Of a stretch of DNA of 9,215 bases, positions 1-6,300 are shown piece by piece; positions within the stretch are counted from its first letter, which is position 1, and each line of letters opens with the position of its first letter. Position numbers and translations under genes: made by a program. The stretch spans positions 1 through 9,215 of the forward strand of contig JAGOEY010000049.1 of assembly GCA_017997515.1 (NCBI GenBank). Direction: 5' to 3'. The notes below the pieces were generated by a model that saw only the letters and a list, made by a program, of their open reading frames with translations, made no database searches and had not been told where the DNA came from. The stretch comes from Burkholderiaceae bacterium. GTDB lineage: Bacteria > Pseudomonadota > Gammaproteobacteria > Burkholderiales > Burkholderiaceae.

Positions 1-110
1 CGTTTGTCGCAGGCACCACACTGGCGTCGGCGGCGGATGAAGTCCGCCTCTTCGGAAATCCGGGTCTCAACGACCTGGGTTTCAAGGTTGCCGCAGAAGG
101 GGCATTTCAT
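1..110 (-). CDS. nrdR: Transcriptional repressor NrdR, N-terminal part (3' end outside window)
   Basis: The reverse complement from the ATG at 108-110 reads MKCPFCGN and continues for 36 codons to the window edge. Cysteines 3, 6, 31 and 34 form the two CxxC knuckles of a zinc ribbon, followed by the basic run RRRRQC (26-31). This is the signature start of NrdR, the ATP/dATP-sensing repressor of ribonucleotide reductase operons. The family is usually about 150 residues with a C-terminal ATP-cone, which would lie left of the window. The start is fixed by the conserved N-terminus; the ribosome-binding site is weak (an AAAAGGG about 14 bases upstream). The gene lies 99 bp downstream of the glyA stop on the same strand, the common glyA-nrdR order, so co-transcription is likely. 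Family assignment is strong despite the truncation. Confidence 0.93.
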   Translation of the reverse strand, partial: MKCPFCGNLETQVVETRISEEADFIRRRRQCGACDK

Positions 111-159
111 GGTTTTGAGGCCCTTTTAAGAACCGAATAGACCTCTGGCGCACGTTGGA

Positions 160-199
160 CGGGCGCACATAGCTATTGAATTAATAGCAATTGCGCCCG
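160..199. repeat. Hairpin-forming spacer between glyA and nrdR, possible interspersed repeat
   Basis: An outer 8-bp stem (CGGGCGCA at 160-167 with TGCGCCCG at 192-199) encloses an inner 6-bp stem (GCTATT at 172-177 with AATAGC at 183-188) and a GAATT loop. The AT-rich core stands out from the GC-rich surroundings. No T-tract follows on either strand, so it is not a convincing intrinsic terminator. From memory, A/T-rich TAGCTATT-type elements recur in Comamonadaceae genomes, which would make this a dispersed repeat copy. The hairpin is seen directly; the repeat identity is recollection. Confidence 0.55.
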
Positions 200-209
200 C
201 CAGCATGGT

Positions 210-1454
210 TTAGCGGTACACCGGGAAGCGGCTGGTCAGCGCGTGCACCTTGGCGCGCACGGCGGCCAGGTTGGCCTCGTCGCGTGGGTTGTCCAGCACG
301 TCGGCGATCAGGTGGGCCGTGGCGCGGGCTTCTTCGTCCTTGAAGCCGCGGGTGGTCATTGCGGGGGTGCCCACACGCACGCCGCTGGTGACCATGGGCT
401 TTTCAGGGTCGTTCGGGATGGCGTTCTTGTTGATCGTCATGTGGGCGCTGCCCAGCACCGCTTCGGCTTCCTTGCCGGTGATGCCCTTGGAACGCAGGTC
501 CACCAGCATCACGTGGGATTCGGTGCGGCCGCTCACGATACGCAGGCCACGTGCGGTCAGCGTGTCGGCAACGATCTGGGCGTTCTTCACGACCTGTTGT
601 TGGTACGCCTTGAATTCGGGCGACAGCGCTTCCTTGAAGGCCACGGCCTTGGCCGCAATCACGTGCATCAGCGGGCCACCTTGCAGGCCGGGGAAGATGG
701 CGCTGTTGATGGCTTTTTCGTGCTCGGCCTTCATCAGGATGATGCCGCCGCGCGGGCCGCGCAGGCTCTTGTGCGTGGTGGAGGTGACGACGTCTGCGTA
801 GGGCACGGGGTTGGGGTACACACCGGCCGCCACCAACCCAGCGTAATGGGCAATGTCGACCATAAATATCGCGCCGACGTCCTTGGCAACCTTGGCGAAA
901 CGTTCGAAGTCGATGCGCAGGCTGTAGGCCGACGCGCCCGCGATGATCAGCTTGGGCTTGGATTCATGCGCCTTGCGTTCCATCGCGTCGTAGTCGATGG
1001 CTTCATTGGCGTCCAGGCCATACGACACCACGTTGAACCACTTGCCGCTCATGTTCAGCGGCATGCCGTGGGTCAGGTGGCCGCCTTCGGCCAGGCTCAT
1101 ACCCATGATGGTGTCGCCGGGCTTCAGGAAGGCGAGCATCACGGCTTCGTTGGCCGACGCGCCGCAATGCGGCTGCACGTTGGCTGCGTCGGCACCAAAG
1201 ATTTGTTTGACGCGGTCAATCGCCAGCTGTTCGGCGATGTCCACAAACTCGCAGCCACCGTAGTAGCGGCGGCCTGGGTAACCTTCGGCGTATTTGTTGG
1301 TGAGCTGCGAGCCCTGCGCGGCCATGACGGCGGGGGAGGCGTAGTTTTCGCTGGCGATCAGCTCGATGTGCTGTTCTTGGCGTGCATGTTCAGCCTGGAT
1401 GGCAGCAAAAATTTCGGGGTCGGCTTGTTCCACAAGAATGGAGCGGTCGTACAT
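210..1454 (-). CDS. glyA: Serine hydroxymethyltransferase
   Basis: A full-length 414-residue GlyA (EC 2.1.2.1). This cytosolic PLP enzyme interconverts serine plus tetrahydrofolate with glycine plus 5,10-methylene-tetrahydrofolate, the main source of one-carbon units. Residue numbering runs in register with the E. coli enzyme over the active site: S35 in IASEN, E57 in YAEG, Y65 in RRYYGG, S175 in GASAYS, D200 and H203 in VDIAH, the PLP-binding K229 in STTHKS, and R360 in SGVR, which corresponds to the carboxylate-binding arginine. The usual QPHSGSQAN segment reads QPHCGASAN (94-102). The start is supported by GAAGG six bases before the ATG and by the conserved [10 protein letters not shown] beginning. 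A ZTP riboswitch fills the leader. The protein style is typical of Comamonadaceae. Identification is essentially certain. Confidence 0.99.
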   Translation of the reverse strand: MYDRSILVEQADPEIFAAIQAEHARQEQHIELIASENYASPAVMAAQGSQLTNKYAEGYPGRRYYGGCEFVDIAEQLAIDRVKQIFGADAANVQPHCGASANEAVMLAFLKPGDTIMGMSLAEGGHLTHGMPLNMSGKWFNVVSYGLDANEAIDYDAMERKAHESKPKLIIAGASAYSLRIDFERFAKVAKDVGAIFMVDIAHYAGLVAAGVYPNPVPYADVVTSTTHKSLRGPRGGIILMKAEHEKAINSAIFPGLQGGPLMHVIAAKAVAFKEALSPEFKAYQQQVVKNAQIVADTLTARGLRIVSGRTESHVMLVDLRSKGITGKEAEAVLGSAHMTINKNAIPNDPEKPMVTSGVRVGTPAMTTRGFKDEEARATAHLIADVLDNPRDEANLAAVRAKVHALTSRFPVYR

Positions 1455-1460
1455 GGCAGT

Positions 1461-1465
1461 CCTTC
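1461..1465 (-). promoter_or_regulatory. glyA ribosome-binding site next to a possible sequestering pair
   Basis: The minus strand reads GAAGG, then ACTGCC, then ATG. The CTGCC between this site and the start codon (1459-1455) is complementary to GGCAG (1499-1495) at the 3' edge of the riboswitch core. The riboswitch could therefore control ribosome access. The ribosome-binding site is seen directly; the control model is inference. Confidence 0.7.
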
Positions 1466-1495
1466 AGATGAGAGAAGTCCCTTGGAGACAAGGGC

Positions 1496-1652
1496 TGCCC
1501 AGGCGAACGGCTGAACACACCGGCCAATTCTGGAACGAATCAACACGGGCGGTACGCTTCCCAGTGGTTGTAGCGGGGGCACCCCCGGCATGTCCACGTC
1601 AGCGGTGGTGGCCCTTGCCGGGCCCACCACGCCTATCGCCAGTTGCGTACCG
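1496..1652 (-). ncRNA. ZTP (pfl) riboswitch in the glyA leader
   Basis: On the minus strand, P1 is an 8-bp perfect stem, CGGTACGC (1652-1645) with GCGTACCG (1557-1550). The conserved pfl landmarks follow in order: AACTGGCG (1644-1637) directly after P1, CACTGGGAAGC (1566-1556) leading into the P1 3' strand, and CGCCTGGGCA (1505-1496) near the end. The expected pseudoknot is available between GGC (1640-1638) and GCC (1504-1502). Known ZTP riboswitches sense ZTP/ZMP (AICAR nucleotides), which build up when 10-formyl-THF is short, and they often sit upstream of glyA. Here the P2 region is enlarged to about 60-70 nt with two extra hairpins: GTGGTG/CACCAC plus GCCC/GGGC at 1630-1603, and a GC-rich one at 1573-1587. 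No U-run follows the core, so translational control seems more likely than termination. Confidence 0.9.
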
Positions 1653-1656
1653 GGCT

Positions 1657-1662
1657 AGTGTA
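1657..1662 (-). promoter_or_regulatory. Possible -10 box of the glyA promoter
   Basis: TACACT on the minus strand ends five bases before the first base of riboswitch stem P1, so a transcript starting about 5-7 nt downstream would begin almost exactly at the aptamer. No good -35 box is visible: the position 17 bp upstream reads CCACGC, and the spacer holds the palindrome GGCCATGGCC (1670-1679). The fit with the RNA start is the main support. Confidence 0.4.
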
Positions 1663-1703
1663 ACCCGAGGGCCATGGCCGCGTGGGGCCGGCCCATTCGC
1701 AGC

Positions 1704-2579
1704 TCAGTAGGCAGGCGCGCTGAGGGACGCGACTTTTTCGCCGGCCGATGTGTCGGGCAGAGACGGTGCAGGTGCCTTGACCGGGATGGTCTGGGCGGGT
1801 GTGGTGGCCTGCAGTTGGGGTGCTGGGCGGGGTGCGGGCGCGTTTTGGGATGGCACCGAGCCACCCGCGGCGACCTGGCGCAGGCGGGCGTGTTCGGCCA
1901 GCACCTTGCTGGCATAACCACCGTCGCTGGGCAGGTTGGCTGCACCCACGTAGTAACGCAGGCCGCCTTCGAGTGAACCCGCACGGGCGATACATTCCTG
2001 CAGCACCTTCACACCCACACGCAGGTTTGTGACGGGGTCGAATGCGGCGAAGTGGCCACCAAAGTTGTCGTATTTGTCGGTGTGCACACGCGTCATGACC
2101 TGCATCAGGCCCTGTGCACCCACCGCACTTTGGGCGAATGGGTTGAAGCCGGACTCGATGGCCATGATGGCCAGGATCAGGGTCGGGTCGAGCTTGGTGC
2201 GGGCACCGATTTCATAGGCTTCGGTCACCAGCGCGCTCAGTGGCTCAGGCGCCACGCGGTACTTTTTGCTGAGCCAGTAGGCGACAGCGGCTTGCTGCTT
2301 GGGCAGGTCTTTCGGGTTGGCAGCGGTGGCGCGGTCAATCGCGTCCAGCTCTACCGGCTCAGGTGTGCCCAGCAGGGCGACCTGGCGTTCTTGCAGCCAG
2401 CCGATCAGTTGTGTTTCGCCACTTTGGCGCAGATCGGGGCGGGCGGTGAGGGTGATGGCACCAAAAACAACAGCCAGGCCCAGGAGGGCAAAACCGTTGT
2501 GCGTTATCTCAAAAAATCCATCGGCAATGTCTGAGGCGACAGTTCGCAGGCCGATTGCTATTTGACGTAGTCCTGTCAT
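1704..2579 (-). CDS. Membrane-anchored lytic transglycosylase, SLT domain
   Basis: A 291-residue protein with a transglycosylase SLT (lysozyme-like, GH23-type) domain, which cleaves the MurNAc-GlcNAc bond of peptidoglycan to form 1,6-anhydro ends. The signature runs IMAIESGFNPFA (138-149) with probable catalytic E142, then GAQGLMQVM (154-162), and later the substrate-groove motif LRYYVGAANL (207-216) before GYASKVL. A hydrophobic segment at about 29-46 is probably an uncleaved signal anchor, placing the enzyme in the periplasm. The tail from about 245 is rich in Pro, Ala and Gln and looks disordered. The start has AAAGGA about six bases upstream. The gene lies upstream of and parallel to glyA, with only about 50 bp to the riboswitch. 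The domain call is firm; the physiological substrate and subfamily are not resolved. Confidence 0.93.
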   Translation of the reverse strand: MTGLRQIAIGLRTVASDIADGFFEITHNGFALLGLAVVFGAITLTARPDLRQSGETQLIGWLQERQVALLGTPEPVELDAIDRATAANPKDLPKQQAAVAYWLSKKYRVAPEPLSALVTEAYEIGARTKLDPTLILAIMAIESGFNPFAQSAVGAQGLMQVMTRVHTDKYDNFGGHFAAFDPVTNLRVGVKVLQECIARAGSLEGGLRYYVGAANLPSDGGYASKVLAEHARLRQVAAGGSVPSQNAPAPRPAPQLQATTPAQTIPVKAPAPSLPDTSAGEKVASLSAPAY

Positions 2580-2757
2580 AGCTTTTCCTTTCTACACGCG
2601 GACTCTGTGGTGTTGTGCTGGCGGGCAGCAGGACTCCACAGGGGCCTCGTTTGGATTGGTACGCCATCAAGTCCGGTACGCCGCATCATGGTGCGGGGGC
2701 TTCGGACTGACTTAGCCGGGGTCGGCAGCGGTCGGGTTGTCCCGCGGTTTTGCGGGC
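2580..2757 (-). other. Structured 5' leader of the transglycosylase gene
   Basis: The predicted transcript has a leader of about 178 nt without a convincing uORF. Near its 5' end is the hairpin CCCGC/GCGGG (2756-2741). About 25 nt before the start codon is a compound stem: CTGTGG/CCACAG (2641-2636 with 2610-2605) enclosing a symmetric 6x6 internal loop and an inner GCTG/CAGC stem (2629-2617). The inner loop CCCGC is complementary to one arm of the 5' hairpin, so a long-range contact is possible. The segment at about 2713-2736 slightly resembles the 3' part of the ydaO c-di-AMP riboswitch, but the other half is absent. No known RNA family is assigned. Confidence 0.45.
2583..2592 (-). promoter_or_regulatory. 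Transglycosylase ribosome-binding site
   Basis: The minus strand reads GAAAGGAAAAGCT before the ATG, with AGGA about six to seven bases from the start codon. This supports the start at 2579 over downstream methionines. Confidence 0.75.
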
Positions 2758-2764
2758 ACGGCGG

Positions 2765-2794
2765 ATTCTAGGGGGAGTGCAAATACCAAGTCAA
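2765..2794 (-). promoter_or_regulatory. Sigma70-type promoter of the transglycosylase gene
   Basis: On the minus strand, TTGACT (2794-2789) and TAGAAT (2770-2765) are separated by 18 bp, each matching consensus at five of six positions. Transcription should start near 2757-2759. The -35 box lies between the arms of a perfect inverted repeat, which suggests repressor or activator control. Confidence 0.75.
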
Positions 2795-2815
2795 GAATAA
2801 TGAATGGTATTTGCA
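2778..2815. promoter_or_regulatory. Perfect 10-bp inverted repeat around the -35 box, candidate operator
   Basis: TGCAAATACC (2778-2787) and GGTATTTGCA (2806-2815) are exact inverted copies with an 18-bp gap that contains the -35 box. One arm lies in the -10/-35 spacer and the other upstream of -35. This layout fits a dimeric or paired regulator site. A partial half-site, TGCAAATCAA, occurs at 2951-2960. The regulator is unknown. Confidence 0.6.
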
Positions 2816-2990
2816 GTCTAAAAATGTATAAGAAAAAGAGGGAAAACCCCGAAATAAGTCCGTTTTTTACGGGTTGCAGCCTTGTTCAGAGCGTATATGC
2901 CGCTTCATTTTTAGGGGTGTAGTACAGGTCGAATAAACCGTTTGAGGGGCTGCAAATCAATCAAACCCCCGCTGCCCATAAAAAATGCAA
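2816..2990. other. AT-rich intergenic stretch without a convincing gene
   Basis: GC content drops visibly here. Small plus-strand ORFs starting at ATG 2800 and ATG 2824 and ending at 2922 have no ribosome-binding site and no recognisable sequence. A 6-bp inverted repeat, GTTTGA/TCAAAC, lies at 2940-2945 and 2961-2966. It may be an upstream regulatory region for one or both flanking promoters. Confidence 0.5.
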
Positions 2991-2991
2991 T

Positions 2992-3020
2992 TTGTATTGG
3001 CGAGGGTGGGTGGCTAAAGT
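2992..3020 (+). promoter_or_regulatory. Candidate promoter for the RNA unit at 3026
   Basis: TTGTAT (2992-2997) and TAAAGT (3015-3020) have the ideal 17-bp spacing. The predicted start, about six bases after the -10 box, is G3026, which is also the first base of a segment able to pair with the terminator loop region. Each box matches consensus at four of six positions. Confidence 0.5.
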
Positions 3021-3025
3021 AAACA

Positions 3026-3241
3026 GGCCTGAGCAATCAGTGCATTGTCGGTAGGAGCCAGTCCACACCATCTGGTGGCGATGACGAAGCAGCCCCGGCT
3101 TCTTTTGGAGGCAATCCTTTGCTTCCGCTGTCTTGCAGGACTTGAATCTCCTGCCATTCAGCAAGTGATGGCACATGGCCTTTCAGGTCGCCATCGGACC
3201 CGGTGGGCAGGCTTCAGGCCAGCCCACCGGGTTTTCTGTTT
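3026..3241 (+). ncRNA. Candidate structured RNA of about 215 nt ending in an intrinsic terminator
   Basis: The unit has a promoter-like sequence upstream, no recognisable protein, and an intrinsic terminator at the end. Local hairpins are frequent: GAAGC/GCTTC (3086-3102), GCAA/TTGC (3111-3122), GCAGGA/TCCTGC (3135-3154), TGCCAT/ATGGCA (3152-3173, competing with the previous one) and ATGGC/GCCAT (3175-3194). The predicted 5' end GGCCTGA (3026-3032) is complementary to TCAGGCC (3214-3220) inside the terminator hairpin, so it could close the whole RNA or act as an antiterminator. It could be a stand-alone small RNA (a 6S-like closed hairpin was considered but not recognised) or a regulated leader of the DUF748 gene 88 bp beyond. 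The family is unknown. Confidence 0.4.
3198..3241 (+). terminator. Strong intrinsic terminator
   Basis: An 11-bp perfect GC-rich stem, ACCCGGTGGGC (3198-3208) with GCCCACCGGGT (3222-3232), is extended inside by GGC/GCC around the loop TTCAG. TTTTCTGTTT follows (3232-3241). On the opposite strand no T-tract follows, so it works rightwards. It separates the RNA unit from the DUF748 gene, which would need its own promoter or read-through. Confidence 0.8.
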
Positions 3242-3328
3242 GGGACCCACGCGCTGTGCCCTGCGGGCGTTTCCATGCGTTACCTTCCCAGTTTGGGTGG
3301 GCTGTTCGCTTTCTGGTGAAATAGGCAC

Positions 3329-6300
3329 ATGGATACATCGCCCCCCACCTCGCCCCCACAGACCACGGGTTTGCCCTCCGCTCGCCGCCGATGGGGCCGG
3401 CGGCTCGCCTGGACACTGGGTGGTGTGGCTGTTGTGTGGGGCGTGGGCTGGTTGGCCGTGCCGCCTTTGCTCAAGCACCAGGCGGAAAAAATCGTGTCCG
3501 ACAAACTGGGCCGCAAGGTCACCGTCGGCGGTGTGGACTTCAAGCCCTGGACGCTGGAGTTAACACTGCGTGACCTGGCGATTGCCAAGGCCGATGGTTC
3601 TGCCGACCAGTTGCACATTGAGCGTGTCTATATAGATGGCGAGTTGCAGTCCCTGTTGCGGCTGGCCCCGGTGGTGGACGCGATCCAGGTAGACAACCCG
3701 CGTGTGAGCCTGACCCACGAAGGTGGTGGCCGTTACGACATCCAGGACATCATCGACCGGCTGGCCGCCACCCCCGCCGACCCGACCAGCCAACCCGCAC
3801 GGTTTGCGCTGTACAACCTGGCGCTGAACGGTGGCAGTGTGGACTTTGTGGACAGCACCGTGGGCCGCACCCACGAAGTGCGCGACCTGCAGGTGAGTGT
3901 GCCTTTTCTGAGCAACCTCGATTCCCAGCGTGAAGTGAAGGTGCTGCCGCGCCTGGCCTTTGCGTTGAATGGCAGCGCGTTTGATTCTGCGGCCGAGGGC
4001 ACCCCGTTCGCAGAGGGCCGCAAAACCGACGGCACCATCCGACTCACCGGTTTTGACCTGGCACCGTACCTGGGCTACCTCCCGGCCAACCTGCCTGTGA
4101 AGCTACAGGCCGCCACGGTGGACGCCAACATCCGTGTGGCGTTTGCACAGGTGCCGTCCACTACACCCGCAGCACAGGCCAACTCGGTCAAGCTGACGGG
4201 GGATTTGCAGGTGTCGGGCCTGAAGGCGGCCGACGCACAGGGCAAACCTTTGCTGGCGTTCGACAGCCTGAAGCTCGGCCTGGACGATGTGCGCCCGCTG
4301 GAGCAGGTGGTGCGTCTGTCCTCGGTGGAGCTCACCGCACCGCAACTGAACGTGCAGCGTGATGCCCAAGGCCGGCTCAACCTGGTGGCCAGTGGGGCGG
4401 CGGGCGCACCGGCAAAAACTCCTGAAAAGATAGCTGCACCCGCAGGTGGGGCAAGCGCTGCAGACACAAAAGATCTTAAAAAGGCCCCACCTGCGCCCGC
4501 CTGGGACGTGGCGGTGGCGCAGCTTGCCGTTAACGGTGCCAGTGTGGCCTGGCGCGACGCCACCACCACCCCTGCCGCGCAGCTGGACCTGCGGGACCTG
4601 TCGCTGCAGGCCCAGGGCGTGGCGTGGCCGCTCACACTGGCCGTGCCTTTCAGCGGCAGCACCAGCCTGAAGGCCGGGGCCAAGGGCGGTGATGCGGGCA
4701 CGCTGCAGTTCAGCGGCTCGGCCACGGCGCAGGCTGCACAGCTGTCGGTGGCGTTGGACGCTGTGCCGCTGGCGGCGGCAGGCCCGTACCTGGCCGGGTT
4801 GCTGGAGCCCGAACTCAGCGGCACCTTGTCCACCCGCCTGGGCCTGGGCTGGCGTGCGCCCGCGCTGGTGGTGCATGTGCAGGCACTGACCCTCGACAAA
4901 CTGGCGCTGACGCAGGACAAAAATGCGCTGCTCAGCCTGGGCAAGTTGCAGCTGGGCGACACCCAGGTGGACCTGGACCGCCGCACCGTACGTGTTGGCT
5001 CCCTGGCCCTCACCGACCCCAAAACCAGCGTGGAGCGCGACAAGGCTGGGCAGTGGATGTACACACGCTGGCTGCGCCAGCCCGCTGCTGGGGTCACTGC
5101 CACAGATGCACCAGCTCCCTCAGCCCCCGCCGCTGGCACCACCGGCGCCAACCCCTGGTCCGTCACCCTGGTCGATGCCAAGGTGAACGGTGGCGCCATT
5201 GCCTTCCGCGACGCCAGCACGGCGGAGCCGGTGGCGTTTGACGTGTCCGGCCTCACGTTGCAGGTCAAGGACTTTGCGCCGTTGGCCGCAGCCGGTGCAC
5301 CCAACGTGAAGCCCTCACCACTCAGCGTGTCCGGCCGTATTGGCGCTGGGCGCACCGAGCCCGGCCGGTTTGACTTCAAGGGTGACTTTGGCCTGGCCCC
5401 GCTGGCCGCGCAGGGGCAGGCCCAGCTCACCCGGCTGCCGGTGCATGCGTTTGTGCCGTACTTTGCCGACGCGCTGAACGTCGAGGTGCGCCGCGCCGAG
5501 GCCAGCTACAAGGGCGGGGTGCGTTTTGCATCACGGCCCGAAGGGGCTTCGGTGCAGGTGCAGGGCGACGCGGCACTTGAAGAGCTGCGTGTCAACAGCA
5601 TGCTGGCCCTGCCCCCCGCACCTGCCACGGTGGCCGCCGCCGGGGGCAACAGTGCCCCGCGTGGCGAGCCGCTGCTGAACTGGAAGGCGCTGAGCCTGCG
5701 TGGCCTCGATGTGGCGCTGGCCCCGGGCAAAGCCACGGCGGTGAACGTGAAGGAGACCACACTCAGCGACTTCTTCGCGCGCATCATCGTGTTTGAAGAC
5801 GGCCGCATCAACCTGCAGGACCTGGTGAAGTCCTCCGACCCGGTGGCGGTGGTGCCCGACACCAAGGTCACCACCCAGACCGCCACGACTACCACCACGA
5901 CAGCGGTGGTTGCCCCAGTATCTGCTGCGTCTGCTCCTGTTTCAGGAGCGTCTTCCGCAGTGGCAGCGGGCGCTACAGGCCAAAATGATGCTAAAAATGC
6001 GGCGCTGGCCCCCGTCATCAACTTTGGCCCCGTGGCCCTGGTCAACGGGCGGGTGGCGTTCTCGGACCGCTTTGTGCGGCCCAACTACTCGGCCAACCTG
6101 AGTGAGCTGACCGGCAAACTCAGCGCGTTTTCCAGCGTCGCCCCGCAAGATACGCCGCAAATGGCCGACCTCGAGCTGCGCGGGCGCGCCGAAGGCACGG
6201 CGTCGCTTGAAGTGCTGGGCAAACTCAACCCGCTGGCCAAACCGCTGGCGCTGGACATCCAGGCCAAGGTGCGCGACCTGGAGCTGGCCCCCATGTCGCC

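Noticed and set aside
1479..1494. CCCTTG/CAAGGG hairpin as an intrinsic terminator in the glyA leader
   Set aside because: The following bases read ACTTCTCTC rather than a T-run, so efficient termination is unlikely.
243..1514. 423-codon plus-strand open frame opposite glyA
   Set aside because: The His/Gly/Val-rich translation is typical of the antisense of a conserved gene, and glyA on the other strand is certain.
2713..2757. ydaO-type c-di-AMP riboswitch in the transglycosylase leader
   Set aside because: Only about 20-25 bases resemble the 3' part of the ydaO motif. The predicted promoter leaves no room for the 5' half, and c-di-AMP signalling is not expected in this lineage.
2800..2922. 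Small plus-strand ORF (MNGICSLKMYKKKREN...) in the AT-rich spacer
   Set aside because: No ribosome-binding site, no recognisable sequence, and its start overlaps the inverted repeat at the divergent promoter.
3132..3160. tRNA-like T-arm around GACTTGAATCTCC
   Set aside because: The loop is the wrong size and no acceptor, D or anticodon arm could be fitted on either strand.
2961..3176. 71-codon minus-strand ORF over the candidate RNA
   Set aside because: The translation is rich in Cys, His and Lys without a motif; the region is better explained by the plus-strand RNA unit and its terminator.
3026..3241. 6S RNA, 4.5S RNA or tmRNA identity for the candidate RNA
   Set aside because: The 5'/3' closure recalls 6S RNA, but I could not trace a single long hairpin with a central bubble. 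The 4.5S GGAAGCAGCC core and tmRNA ends are absent.
4075..5430. 451-codon minus-strand open frame inside the DUF748 gene
   Set aside because: Low-complexity Ala/Ser/Arg-rich translation with no recognisable motif; a shadow of the real gene.
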